Below the pieces are notes generated by a model. It was not told the origin of the DNA, searched no databases, and saw nothing but the letters and a program-made list of their open reading frames with translations. From contig CM066916.1 in assembly GCA_033964015.1 (NCBI GenBank), forward strand, positions 15,912,501 to 15,976,500: 64,000 bases of DNA. Reading direction: 5' to 3'. Below are positions 10,151 to 22,304 of the stretch, piece by piece (positions within the stretch are counted from its first letter, which is position 1; the number at the start of each line of letters is the position of its first letter). Source of the DNA: Scolanthus callimorphus (lineage: Eukaryota; Cnidaria; Anthozoa; Actiniaria; Edwardsiidae). A program made the position numbers and the translations under genes.

Positions 10151-10905
10151 TTATACTATAACAAGGTCTAAAAATCATATGTGATGTATATTAAAACTAC
10201 AGACAGTATTTATAACTGTATTTAAGATATATGCAATGAATGAATAAGAATGAATATCTAAAAATTTGCTACCCAGTATATTTTTGTGCCTAATGAGGAG
10301 TAGGACAACCAAAATAATGAGGTTCAGTTATTGTACACCTCAGTGCTGGTTTCTGTGCTCTTTCTTTTTTTCCTCCTGGTTTCAATGAACTGTTCATTCC
10401 AATGTTCATTCCAATTCATTCCAATTCAAAGTTCATTCCATTCAATGAACTGTTCATTATACTATAACAAGGTCTAAAAATCATATGTGATGTATATTAA
10501 AACTACGATGAATATCTAAACATTTTCCTACCCAGTATATTTTTGTGCCTAACGAGGAGTAGGACAACCAAAATAATGAGGTTCAGTTATTGTACACCTC
10601 AGTGCTGGTTTCTGTGCTCTTTCTTTTTTCCCCTGGTTTCAATGAACTTTCATTCCAATGTTCATTCCAATTCATTCCATTCAAAGTTCATTCCAATTCA
10701 ATGAACTGTTCATTATACTATAACAAGGTCTAAAAATCATATGTGATGTATATTAAACTACGATGAATATCTAAACATTTCCTACCCAGTATATTTTTGT
10801 GCCTAATGAGGAGTAGGACAACCAAAATAATGAGGTTCAGTTCAGTTATTGTACACCTCAGTGCTGGTTTCTCTGCTCTTTCTTTTTTTTCCTCCTGGTT
10901 TCAAT
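10151..10905 (-). repeat. Three tandem copies of a Penelope-like 3' tail
   Basis: Units begin at ATTATACTATAACAAGGTC near 10151, 10457 and 10711 (spacing ~306 then ~254). Each contains CCTCAGTGCTGGTTTCTGTGCTC and CCTGGTTTCAATGAACTGTTC, with short ATTCCAATTC sub-repeats. On the minus strand the GGTTTC segment is the same sequence that codes the last residues of the neighbouring 11175-10858 frame (ETRRKKKEQ). The array is therefore an amplification of the 3' end of that element. Confidence 0.7.
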
Positions 10906-11744
10906 GAACTGTTCATTCAACCATTCCGTGTCCTTTTTCTCGTATTTATGTTTATTCATTTCTTGGTGTGCTAAGGCTTTTGTCGCGACTTCCAAAAGAG
11001 CAAAAAAATATATACAATGAAAGGTCGACGAACAGCTTAAACGATGATTATTTAATAACGATATTTCAATCGGCCATTGCCGATCTTCTTCAAGTTGTGA
11101 ATGGAGATATTTACATTGCATGCTGGATATAAATAAAATAACGGTCACATTTAAAAAAAAGAAGAAAAAATACATACGATACGATATAAAGGGATTAAAA
11201 GCATGTCAGAGGCAATGTGGCTAGCTGTATTATGGAAGTGGAGGGCAGCGGTAGTAGGGGTAGACTGACTGTCAGAATCTAAAGTGCGTCGGTGTTCATT
11301 AAAGCGTTCACGAAGTTGACGTTTTGTTTCGCCTATATATTGTAGGTGGCAGCGTTTACACTCAATCATGTATATTACATTATTAGTTTTGCAGGATATT
11401 CTAGAAGTTATGTTTCGGGTTTCGTTAGTGGCGTTAAAAGAATAGGAAGTTATGCCATCTGCGATATATTTACAAGTATTACAGTTATCGCCGCAACGGT
11501 ACGAGCCAGTAGGGAGGTTGTTTATGAAAGGTTTAGTAAGCTCAGCTTTGTCAAGAAGGTCTCGAAGGTTAGGGCTTCTACAAAAGGCAATCAAAGGAGG
11601 ATCAGGGAAAGCTTCTTTGCAACGGTCAGAGGTATGGAGAATTCTAAAATACTTGCGTAAAATACCAGAAATGTAGGGAAGGCTGGGGTATAAGTTAAAA
11701 CGAAAGGAATACGATCAGATGAATTGTTTGTACTGCCTTTGGGT
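10858..11744 (-). mobile_element. Penelope-like retroelement, 3' part with GIY-YIG endonuclease
   Basis: In the frame 11594-11151 a GIY-YIG endonuclease is clear: NVIYMIECKRCHLQYIGETK followed by RQLRERFNEHRR. It is preceded by a Cys-rich CGDNCNTCKYI stretch typical of the linker before GIY-YIG in Penelope-like elements. Upstream, RIPFVLTY (frame 1) and YISGILRKYFRILH (frame 2) are the RT-to-endonuclease connector, broken by a frameshift near 11685. The reverse-transcriptase core is absent. Downstream sequence contains GATATTTCAATCGGC and GCCGATCTTCTTC, a common type in Penelope-like 3' regions. The copy is 5'-truncated and inactive. Confidence 0.8.
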
Positions 11745-11933
11745 TTAAGGGCGTGGGCATTCCTGGTACGTGTGCTCGAATAACATCGGAATCCCATTCC
11801 AGCCTTCCAGCTTCTGCCTCTTGTATGAAAGAAGTGCATCGAGGAGTCGTTCCGTCTTGCTTTCGCCCCATTTCCACTGGTTTGTTTTAGTAGAGGCGGC
11901 CTTGCGTTTCTTCCCTTTTGTAGAATCTGACAT
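11745..11933 (-). CDS. Possible Myb/SANT-like DNA-binding exon
   Basis: From ATG 11933: a Lys-rich start (MSDSTKGKKRKAASTK), then WKWGESKTERLLDALLSYKR, which has the Trp-acidic-helix look of Myb/SANT-like domains in transposon-associated proteins. The frame then runs into the Penelope-like sequence with no clear splice donor. It may be a first exon truncated by, or carried within, the retroelement. The family call is inference. Confidence 0.35.
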   Translation of the reverse strand: MSDSTKGKKRKAASTKTNQWKWGESKTERLLDALLSYKRQKLEGWNGIPMLFEHTYQECPRP

Positions 11934-12202
11934 CTTGGAAACTGTGAATGTGCGGATTAATGTTCCGCCACGCGCTCCAGACTTCACGTTTGTGAATTTC
12001 GGACGAGAACGATTGGAAATGAGGCCGGGATTACAGCGTTCAAAGATACGCGTTATCTTAAATTACAAAACAATGTATGAAAACTATGTACTACAAGCTA
12101 ATAGGAAAAATACAATGAACTAACCTGACGTTAGATATCCAGAGCAACTTCTTTTCTTAATTGTCTTTTTTTTACACATCTGAGAAAGGTGGATAGACTT
12201 TT

Positions 12203-12410
12203 TTATTATATAACACCGAGTGAAATACCGAGTGAACCCCAGCACGAAAACTTGATATCTTCACAGGTAGCACTTGCCTTTGCTCGATTTTTAGCTTAAC
12301 TCAAATAAAATTAGAATTTGGTATTTAATTGATGCTTATATAATAAAACAGAACATTACATGACCGCTTGGAGATATGAATTTTATTCTCTCGTGTAAAA
12401 ATTTAAATTT
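12203..12410. mobile_element. MITE/foldback composite, copy 1 (partial)
   Basis: TTATTATATAACACC on the left and GATGCTTATATAATAAAA on the right are inverted ends. ACATTACATGACCGCTTGGA and GATATGAATTTTATTCTCTC follow. The same order occurs, more completely, at 35568-35880. Confidence 0.65.
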
Positions 12411-13144
12411 CAGCAGCACGCTGCTAGAAACAAGTAAGACGCATGTCCATTTACTGTATGTTAGTGTATGTATACTAGATACTATTGATAGTTTACTTTT
12501 TAATGCTCGTGTAGAGTTAGAAGAATAGAGAAAACCCGAAAGTTTCGGATGATGCACACGCACCGTGGAGACCAAATAATGCAGACGGCTGTCTGGATCT
12601 AGTGCGCTTTTCGTTTTGATTTCTTCAAATTGCGGAGAAGACAGATGCACAAAAGAAACGGATAAAGATTACAAGAAATTTAACGAGAAAATTTTAACGA
12701 GAAATAGTAACTCTGGGAAGGTCGTTAATATATAATACGAACAGCACCTACAATTGTAGTATTGAACACATTGAACACCGCATCTGATAAGTTGCTGGTC
12801 GGAACAGGCTTGGCCAAAACACATATTGTTTGCGGTTTGAAAAGTAACTCTTTACCCAATTTAACGCGGGGTAGTCTCGGATAGTAAATATTCAGGAGTA
12901 TCTTGCTTCTTCTATGAACTTCTTTTGATTCGCATCTAAAGCCGCAGAGCTTCCTAGCAGCACTTGTAGGAGCCATTATCTTGTCTTACTCAATAATCAA
13001 GCTGACCAGTGCTGCGAACATCTAATATTCACGGCTTATAGATGAATAGAATGTACTTGCAAAGCACAAGACCTGTAAAGTCTGCAATGTATTTTCGTGA
13101 GACTAATTGAAGATTAGCCAACCAACCAGCCGATATTTAACCGA
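12411..13144. other. No gene supported
   Basis: The minus-strand frame 12976-12725 starts MAPTSAARKLCGFRCESKE and looks partly protein-like, but has no domain or splice support. The rest is AT-rich. Confidence 0.3.
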
Positions 13145-13206
13145 TATTAAAGTTATAGGAAATGATGTGTACTGCTCGGGGCTCGGATCATTTCCTATAA
13201 CTTTAA
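13145..13206. repeat. Perfect short hairpin
   Basis: TTAAAGTTATAGGAAATGAT is followed 20 bases later by its near-perfect complement ATCATTTCCTATAACTTTAA. A 20-bp stem with a GC-rich loop. Confidence 0.7.
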
Positions 13207-13647
13207 GAGTGGGTCCACCTGAGGACCATGCAGACGAGTCTACACGACCCCTCACGGATTCCGCTCAAACTCGTCTCGTTGCTAGGGGTTCACCTACTGA
13301 TCATTTTAGTGAAATTGTTTGGCCGATATACAAAACGTCAAGTTGCTATGGCAACACAAAATGTTAGGCCAAAATGACTTCAATTGCCAACGAATTTGAC
13401 AGTGCAAATGAGGTAAATTCGAATAGCTAGCACAAGTTAACGGCTTGTTGTAACAGTTTCATATTAAATTGTGAAAATATTTGGACATCGAAATTTAGAA
13501 TGATGATTGATTTTTAATGGCATTTGTCAAAAATATTACTAGAATACACACGCGCTAAAGAGGACGCCTGTTAAGTCAGAATGATTGGTTCTAGAATACT
13601 TATAATATATAATTTCCCCATCGCTGAGGATCTCGCTGGGCCGAGCA

Positions 13648-13826
13648 CAGGGAGACCGCTTAAGAAAACAGTTAAAGTCCGATATGGCGGGCAGACAGCC
13701 GGGAAAAGAGGGCCGAAATCGGGGCTAAATTAATCATAATGACTTGTGTTCATGATTTGTGCCATCTTCCCGGCTTTCTGCAAGCCATATCGGATTTTAA
13801 CTGTTTTACTTAGGTGGTCTCCCTGT
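13648..13826. mobile_element. Foldback MITE
   Basis: Left arm AGGGAGACCGCTTAAGAAAA..ACAGTTAAAGTCCGATATGGC. Right arm GCCATATCGGATTTTAACTG..TTACTTAGGTGGTCTCCCT. The arms are ~40 bp and flank ~95 bp that also pairs in part (GCCGGGAAAAGA with TCTTCCCGGC). Non-autonomous. Confidence 0.6.
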
Positions 13827-14415
13827 GGAAAGGCCCCACGCCATCTTGAAAATTACCCAGAAGGTCCTGGGAACGAGGTTGACAAGCGCAGAATAAGAAG
13901 GAAGACCTTGTCCCCTTACTGTCGTGCAAGAATGCGATACAAATTAAACAATTTGACTTTTGTACGGGGTTGCGCGGCCCAACAGGGCGAGTTTCGATAT
14001 TTTACTGCCACACCCAAAATGCTGAGGCGCGAGAGGGTATGACTTTCCCAGAGGTCGAGATTTGTAACGCAAAAACTGATTGTGGAGGATCTAGACGGCA
14101 AATGTTTTTTTTTTCCTGAAACTTTTATCATTTGCCTAGACTCTTCTCGAGACTGTCAGGTGTTCCCATTTTGATTTTATTGTTTTTACAAAAATAAATG
14201 AGACAACTCAAGGACGCAGGAATTTAGTGCGGACCGTGGACACGCGTCATTTTCTTATTTGCCATGAATGTCAGACGAGAAGACACGCGCTTGAATTCTT
14301 CAAGGAGAGATCTCTTTAGGCCACAGGATTTTCTAGATCAAGATAGAGTTTAATGATAGAAACAAATGATATTAATTGTGAAAAACGTACTGTCCCTTCC
14401 ACGTGCGTGACAAAC
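13827..14415. other. No gene seen
   Basis: Between the foldback and the satellite. Frames 13746-14042 (+) and 13916-14131 (-) show no domain. Confidence 0.4.
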
Positions 14416-17400
14416 GTTAATTGCCTTTGTTTTGTTCAATGAGTCGGTTGACTGCACTTTATCTCCAGCTAGCTACGAGAAATTAGAGATCGAAATAGCT
14501 AGCTAAATCGTTTGAACATCTTTCTGAACCTCAGAAATTACTCCTTTAGAGTTTGAATATACAAACAAGTTTTTATTGTGACAAAAAAGCTGTACAAGAG
14601 TAAGCAGTGAACGTGGGAAAAACACGCCATATGGAAAATTTTGACTTTGTTTGTCGAGACAACTTCGGCGACAAGAAAGCAAAAGAACAAACACACGACC
14701 CGTAGTTTATCTCCAAGGCGTTTCTAAGAAATGGTAAGCTGTAAATCTAGTATATTTCCGGCTTCTTTCTGGAAAAATGTGAGATTTCTCAGGATATTTC
14801 TCCGCGAGAAAATTCGCTTAATTAGGGTAAATTGAGTGCACTCGTTCTCATCTCAGGTATGTTTTCCAACAATAATTTTTATACCCGGGCTAAATATATC
14901 TTAAGTACTTGTTAAATTCTAAGTTTCAATAAATTCTGAATAACACCGCCTGCATTTTTCATTGTTTCAAAATAAAGTGAAATTTTAGATTTTCAAAATG
15001 TGAAATTTCGACCTTCTTTGAGTGCTCGCCAAGAACTTAAAATGTTAGCTATAATTAAACATCTGGATGGTTTCAAATCTTTGATACCTCTAAAATGAAA
15101 TTATGATGCAAATAAATGCAAGTTTTATTTTGCGCCTTCGCGCGAGTTCCGTTATTTGACCGTAGAATCGCATGCTGTTTTAGTCATTTTTGAGCTTCAC
15201 GACCCGGCGGTGGTTTTTCGAAATTTTCTCCACATTGCTTTATTTTTCTAACATAAAAAATATATCACGTTTACTAGCATACCATAGGCTATCTCTGGAT
15301 AAAATATGAGGGGGGTCAATCTTTCAACCTTGTGCCACATTTTCACGAAGTCACTCGGTCCTTACAGAGAGTCGTTAATTGCCTTTGTTTTGTTCAATGA
15401 GTCGGTTGACTGCACTTTATCTCCAGCTAGCTACGAGAAATTAGAGATCGAAATAGCTAGCTAAATCGTTTGAACATCTTTCTGAACCTCAGAAATTACT
15501 CCTTTAGAGTTTGAATATACAAACAAGTTTTTATTGTGACAAAAAAGCTGTACAAGAGTAAGCAGTGAACGTGGGAAAAACACGCCATATGGAAAATTTT
15601 GACTTTGTTTGTCGAGACAACTTCGGCGACAAGAAAGCAAAAGAACAAACACACGACCCGTAGTTTATCTCCAAGGCGTTTCTAAGAAATGGTAAGCTGT
15701 AAATCTAGTATATTTCCGGCTTCTTTCTGGAAAAATGTGAGATTTCTCAGGATATTTCTCCGCGAGAAAATTCGCTTAATTAGGGTAAATTGAGTGCACT
15801 CGTTCTCATCTCAGGTAGTTTTCCAACAATAATTTTTATACCCGGGCTAAATATATCTTAAGTACTTGTTAAATTCCAAGTTTCAATAAATTCTGAATAA
15901 TACCGCCTGCATTTTTCATTGTTTCAAAATAAAGTGAAATTTTAGATTTTCAAAATGTGAAATTTCGACCTTCTTTGAGTGCTCGCCAAGAACTTAAAAT
16001 TTTAGCTATAATTAAACATCTGGATGGTTTCAAATCTTTGATACCTCTAAAATGAAATTATGATGCAAATAAATGCAAGTTTTATTTTGCGCCTTCGCGC
16101 GAGTTCCGTTATTTGACCGTAGAATCGCATGCTGTTTTAGTCATTTTTGAGCTTCACGACCCGGGGTGGTTTTTCGAAATTTTCTCGACATTGCTTTATT
16201 TTTCTAACATAAAAAATATATCACGTTTACTAGCATACCATAGGCTTTCTCTGGATAAAATATGAGGGGGTCAATCTTTCAACCTTGTGCCACATTTTCA
16301 CGAAGTCACTCGGTCCTTACAGAGAGTCGTTAATTGCCTTTGTTTTGTTCAATGAGTCGGTTGACTGCACTTTATCTCCAGCTAGCTACGAGAAATTAGA
16401 GATCGAAATAGCTAGCTAAATCGTTTGAACATCTTTCTGAACCTCAGAAATTACTCCTTTAGAGTTTGAATATACAAACAAGTTTTTATTGTGACAAAAA
16501 AGCTGTACAAGAGTAAGCAGTGAACGTGGGAAAAACACGCCATATGGAAAATTTTGACTTTGTTTGTCGAGACAACTTCGGCGACAAGAAAGCAAAAGAA
16601 CAAACACACGACCCGTAGTTTATCTCCAAGGCGTTTCTAAGAAATGGTAAGCTGTAAATCTAGTATATTTCCGGCTTCTTTCTGGAAAAATGTGAGATTT
16701 CTCAGGATATTTCTCCGCGAGAAAATTCGCTTAATTAGGGTAAATTGAGTGCACTCGTTCTCATCTCAGGTATGTTTTCCAACAATAATTTTTATACCCG
16801 GGCTAAATATATCTTAAGTACTTGTTAAATTCCAAGTTTCAATAAATTCTGAATAATACCGCCTGCATTTTTCATTGTTTCAAATAAAGTGAAATTTTAG
16901 ATTTTCAAAATGTGAAATTTCGACCTTCTTTGAGTGCTCGCCAAGAACTTAAAATTTTAGCTATAATTAAACATCTGGATGGTTTCAAATCTTTGATACC
17001 TCTAAAATGAAATTATGATGCAAATAAATGCAAGTTTTATTTTGCGCCTTCGCGCGAGTTCCGTTATTTGACCGTAGAATCGCATGCTGTTTTAGTCATT
17101 TTTGAGCTTCACGACCCGGCGGTGGTTTTTCGAAATTTCTCGACATTGCTTTATTTTTCTAACATAAAAATATATCACGTTTACTAGCATACCATAGGCT
17201 TTCTCTGGATAAAATATGAGGGGGGTCAATCTTTCAACCTTGTGCCACATTTTCACGAAGTCACTCGGTCCTTACAGAGAGTCGTTAATTGCCTTTGTTT
17301 TGTTCAATGAGTCGGTTGACTGCACTTTATCTCCAGCTAGCTACGAGAAATTAGAGATCGAAATAGCTAGCTAAATCGTTTGAACATCTTTCTGAACCTC

Positions 17401-19217
17401 AGAAATTACTCCTTTAGAGTTTGAATATACAAACAAGTTTTTATTGTGACAAAAAAGCTGTACAAGAGTAAGCAGTGAACGTGGGAAAAACACGCCATAT
17501 GGAAAATTTTGACTTTGTTTGTCGAGACAACTTCGGCGACAAGAAAGCAAAAGAACAAACACACGACCCGTAGTTTATCTCCAAGGCGTTTCTAAGAAAT
17601 GGTAAGCTGTAAATCTAGTATATTTCCGGCTTCTTTCTGGAAAAATGTGAGATTTCTCAGGATATTTCTCCGCGAGAAAATTCGCTTAATTAGGGTAAAT
17701 TGAGTGCACTCGTTCTCATCTCAGGTATGTTTTCCAACAATAATTTTTATACCCGGGCTAAATATATCTTAAGTACTTGTTAAATTCCAAGTTTCAATAA
17801 ATTCTGAATAATACCGCCTGCATTTTTCATTGTTTCAAAATAAAGTGAAATTTTAGATTTTCAAAATGTGAAATTTCGACCTTCTTTGAGTGCTCGCCAA
17901 GAACTTAAAATGTTAGCTATAATTAAACATCTGGATGGTTTCAAATCTTTGATACCTCTAAAATGAAATTATGATGCAAATAAATGCAAGTTTTATTTTG
18001 CGCCTTCGCGCGAGTTCCGTTATTTGACCGTAGAATCGCATGCTGTTTTAGTCATTTTTGAGCTTCACGACCCGGCGGTGGTTTTTCGAAATTTTCTCGA
18101 CATTGCTTTATTTTTCTAACATAAAAATATATCACGTTTACTAGCATACCATAGGCTTTCTCTGGATAAAATATGAGGGGGGTCAATCTTTCAACCTTGT
18201 GCCACATTTTCACGAAGTCACTCGGTCCTTACAGAGAGTCGTTAATTGCCTTTGTTTTGTTCAATGAGTCGGTTGACTGCACTTTATCTCCAGCTAGCTA
18301 CGAGAAATTAGAGATCGAAATAGCTAGCTAAATCGTTTGAACATCTTTCTGAACCTCAGAAATTACTCCTTTAGAGTTTGAATATACAAACAAGTTTTTA
18401 TTGTGACAAAAAAGCTGTACAAGAGTAAGCAGTGAACGTGGGAAAAACACGCCATATGGAAAATTTTGACTTTGTTTGTCGAGACAACTTCGGCGACAAG
18501 AAAGCAAAAGAACAAACACACGACCCGTAGATTATCTCCAAGGCGTTTCTAAGAAATGGTAAGCTGTAAATCTAGTATATTTCCGGCTTCTTTCTGGAAA
18601 AATGTGAGATTTCTCAGGATATTTCTTAGGAGATTGTTTACAGTTCCGCGAGAAAATTCGCTTAATTAGGGTAAATTGAGTGCACTCGTTCTCATCTCAG
18701 GTATGTTTTCCAACAATAATTTTTATACCCGGGCTAAATATATCTTAAGTACTTGTTAAATTCCAAGTTTCAATAAATTCTGAATAATACCGCCTGCATT
18801 TTTCATTGTTTCAAAATAAAGTGAAATTTTAGATTTTCAAAATGTGAAATTTCGACCTTCTTTGAGTGCTCGCCAAGAACTTAAAATGTTAGCTATAATT
18901 AAACATCTGGATGGTTTCAAATCTTTGATACCTCTAAAATGAAATTATGATGCAAATAAATGCAAGTTTTATTTTGCGCCTTCGCGCGAGTTCCGTTATT
19001 TGACCGTAGAATCGCATGCTGTTTTAGTCATTTTTGAGCTTCACGACCCGGCGGTGGTTTTTCGAAATTTTCTCGACATTGCTTTATTTTTCTAACATAA
19101 AAAATATATCACGTTTACTAGCATACCATAGGCTTTCTCTGGATAAAATATGAGGGGGGTCAATCTTTCAACCTTGTGCCACATTTTCACGAAGTCACTC
19201 GGTCCTTACAGAGAGTC
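14416..19217. repeat. Satellite: five tandem copies of a ~956-bp unit
   Basis: Units start with GTTAATTGCCTTTGTTTTG at 14416, 15374, 16329, 17284 and 18241 (lengths 958, 955, 955, 957, 977). Copies differ by only a few bases and homopolymer lengths. Copy 5 carries a unique 20-base insertion near 18627-18646. Copy 1 is preceded by unrelated sequence and copy 5 ends at GAGAGTC, so the array is complete here. Each unit includes the near-palindrome CTAGCTACGAGAAATTAGAG..TAGCTAGCTA. A 63-residue minus-strand frame recurs in every copy but shows no domain; I do not treat it as a gene. Confidence 0.95.
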
Positions 19218-20223
19218 GCTCTTAACTGTATAACATAGACAATAGATTTCAGAGTTATATCTGAAAAAAAGAAAAAGTTTGAAAAGTTTTTAATTTAAAC
19301 GACCATTCTCTTGCTAAAATGTCCCAATCTCAAAGACACACATGTTATATTTATATTTGTTAAACTGAGTCTGTTTTAAGGTTAACCGAGCTTGCAATAT
19401 AAGGTTATGTTGCACAAGCCCTCAACTCAGGCTGTTATTGGTTTCAAATAACTCGGGCAAATTGTTTCTTTATGTCATACAATACATTGATTTACACTTT
19501 AAGGACCATCCAACCGAAATCTAAAAACAAAGACTTCAAAAGAGAATACGGCGGCGATTGTAGGACTATGGGAGCACTATGTGAAGTGAATTATTACGGA
19601 TTATTGAAATTGGCTAGCGTATAGCCGCTTGAGACGAGTAATATTTTCGCTTGGATATATTGTCGTAATAAAATACAAAAATGTGCTACTAAAGAACGTA
19701 GTTTTCAAGCTCGTAAATTTGTCGTAATTATGCATTTTGCCCTTTGGCATCGTATTTAAGTCACAACATCAATTCTGATTTATTACGTAAATACAGGAAC
19801 TAGTAAATATTACTTCAAATATCGTGGGGCTTTTGGGTCCCTCCAAATGCTTACTGTCTATTGTATTTGTGAGAACCATTGTATTGACGTCTGAGCATAA
19901 ATTGAATAAAAACGTTTAACCTGTTTCCCAATCGCAATTTCTTGGGACTTTTTTTAGTATGGTTTAAAGAAAACTAAGCTGACCTCTGTATTTGTCGATG
20001 GCTTCTTCCAATGTGTATTTTAGGGTCCCCAGAACAAAAAAAGGTATTCTACATATCGCGCGGCTCTTCAGTACATCACTTTCCCAATTTCTTACGGGAG
20101 GGGTTGGCTTTCCGTCGAACCTATATCATAAAACGAATAAAGTAAAAAATAATTAAATAAAGAAAAGTATTTTGTCTTTTGCACCCAAACTTTCTTACCC
20201 ACAAGAGCCTTTTCAAGAACCTA
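19218..20223. other. No gene seen
   Basis: AT-rich spacer between the satellite and the first MITE. No domain-bearing frame. Confidence 0.45.
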
Positions 20224-20409
20224 CAATCTGATCGCATAATAAAGTGTCCACTTTCACCGCCCCCTACTTTCAATGTTGAGAGAACTGCGAGTAGAAATTT
20301 AGCCCGTTTTGCGTCCGAAAATGTAACTTTATTTTTCAAAATATTAAGGAGGGGAGGAAAAATTCTCTCAGAAAATGAAACTGGACACTTTATTTTCTTC
20401 GTCAGATTG
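20224..20409. mobile_element. MITE with TA target sites, copy 1
   Basis: Ends CAATCTGATCGCATAATAAA and its imperfect complement ..TTTATTTTCTTCGTCAGATTG, interior with TTCAATGTTGAGAGAACTGC. Other copies at 21825-22009 and 26524-26709. At those copies the ends are flanked by TA on both sides, as for Tc1/mariner-type MITEs. Here the right flank is TC. Confidence 0.7.
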
Positions 20410-21270
20410 TCTTTATAAGGGGTTATAGGGCGCTTTTAAGGATAATGGCGTGACGGGTGTAAATAGAGACAGGGCACGCGACGAATAGAAGTGACGCAGT
20501 TGCGGATGTTTCTGGCTAGTTATTTTGTTATATATATGATAAATCGATGAGGGAAGTTGTTAATTTTGGGATATAGACTGTTTAAATAGTACCATTGTGT
20601 TGTCAAACTTCAAAATTGACGCGTGTTTGAAAACTATGATCATTCTAATGACTTTTCCAACGAGCTCAAAGCTAGGATATTTTGTCTTTAGAAAGTGCAG
20701 GGACTGTCACTTAGAAAAGTGTCAAAATTATGCGATGTATCACAGTCAACAGTCTTACAAATCAGTTAAAAATGCATTTCTTTGTCAGAAAAGAGAATTA
20801 CTCTTTGATGCTAACATTCGGGTGCCATTCAAAAAAATGCTCGTCACATGACATGTAATTATGCGTACAATTCACAATAGGACGGTGAGCCATCACATAT
20901 ATATTGCAATTTTATAGCTTGATTAACTAAATTCCTAATTCTATTTCTATTCTATACTAGACACAAATTAACCCGAAAAGTTTATCCTGTTTCTTTGCGA
21001 CTAGAATTTTGGATAACGCGTACAAGATCATTTTTTCGTGGCGCACCGTCAGTTTAAAAATAGAAACACGTCTACTCATTTTTCTTAAAGAAAAGTCGAA
21101 AAAACTAGCGTTAAACTAGAACTTGATTATGCTTTGAATAACGTAGAGCCTTCGATAATTTTTACTCTATAAGGCTGCGAGATTCATAACTGAATATACT
21201 TGCAGGAAAATTAATAACTGTATTCGGAAGAATGGCGCACCGTCAAATTCGATTACAAGGCATGTAAAAG
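20410..21270. other. No gene seen
   Basis: AT-rich, with only short frames (20597-20851). The phrase GGCGCACCGTCA occurs near 21040 and 21233, suggesting old repeats. Confidence 0.35.
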
Positions 21271-21418
21271 TACAGAGCGCATTAGCATAAACAACTTTAC
21301 TGACAAGTTTATGGTTGTTTGTTTGTTATTTATCTCTAAAATGAAAACTTTGTAGCTAATCTTGATTAACGTTTCAATCATTCTGGTCGTGTTTGAGAGG
21401 ATCTTGTGGCAAAGGAGA

Positions 21419-21550
21419 ATGATTTCTGCGGAGTCTCAAACTACAACTAGTCACAAAACTCCAGTTTCTGTCTCCCCTCGGAAACCATTTAGCAGCAAAC
21501 GCCTATCAACCAAAACACAAGTAACGCTCAATACTCCACAACACAATAAA
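21419..21550 (+). CDS. Possible first coding exon, unrecognised (unit 1)
   Basis: ATG at 21419 opens 44 codons, Ser/Thr/Lys-rich (MISAESQTTTSHKTP..), ending exactly at AAT AAA|GTAAGT, a strong donor. No following exon is identified; the MITE at 21825 lies in the would-be intron. Repeated in unit 2 at 26118-26249. May be a 5' exon of a lost gene or transposon. Confidence 0.25.
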
Positions 21551-21824
21551 GTAAGTTTCAATTTGTTCGCGGGTTTTTAGCATGTCCTGAGTATATGTTC
21601 TCTAGAAATTCATACAAAGAAAAAGGCACCAGAAAAAAATACACCTATTTCGACTTTTTATTACTTAGAGCTACTAAACTAAGTAATTACACCAACAAGT
21701 TTACACACCATAACTATGCGCTGCTACAAAAATATAAATCCGTTAACTTTGCGCTTCGCCGTTGATCATTACAACTTGAAATTGCACCCTTTTGCGTTAC
21801 ACCCCGTAGTATCGAATACGAATA

Positions 21825-22009
21825 CAATCTGATCGCATAATAAAGTGTCCACTTTCACCGCTCCCTACTTTCAATGTTGAGAGAACTGCGAGTAGAAATT
21901 TAGCCCGTTTTGCGTCCGAAAATGTAACTTTATTTTCAAAATATTAAGGAGGGGAGGAAAAATTATGTCAGAAAATGAAACAGGACAATTTGTTTTCTTC
22001 GTCAGATTG
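21825..22009. mobile_element. MITE with TA target sites, copy 2
   Basis: Same family as 20224-20409, flanked by TA (AATA|CAATCTG and CAGATTG|TAGG). Its duplicate in unit 2 is at 26524-26709. Confidence 0.75.
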
Positions 22010-22179
22010 TAGGTTCACACATGAAGGGTTATCCCGACGAGTGAAATAAGCTCTGATTTCTTTGAGTTTGGGGGCATTTCTGCGTCTTTTATCTCCTGGT
22101 TCGTAAATGAAATGTTATTCATCAAACAACTAAGACCGATCCTGAACGTGCAATCGGTTTATGATGTTTTTGCCGTTTT

Positions 22180-22304
22180 ATGATTATCTATACGATTATC
22201 TGTACGACATCTAAACGATTATCTATACGATTATCTATACGATTATCTAAACGATTATCTATACGATGATCTATACGATTATGTATACGATGATCTATAC
22301 GATT
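22180..22304. repeat. 12-13-bp minisatellite (TATACGATTATC)
   Basis: About ten units of TATACGATTATC with variants (ATC/ATG, TATA/TAAA). It directly precedes the LINE fragment. Also present in unit 2 at 26879-27003. Confidence 0.85.

Noticed and set aside
11151..11594. GIY-YIG frame as a homing endonuclease or mitochondrial intron gene
   Set aside because: The RT-connector sequence upstream and the 3' tail place it in a Penelope-like retroelement.
14503..18519. A 63-residue minus-strand frame repeated five times
   Set aside because: It is repeated only because the satellite is repeated. No domain, start context or sequence selection pattern supports a gene.
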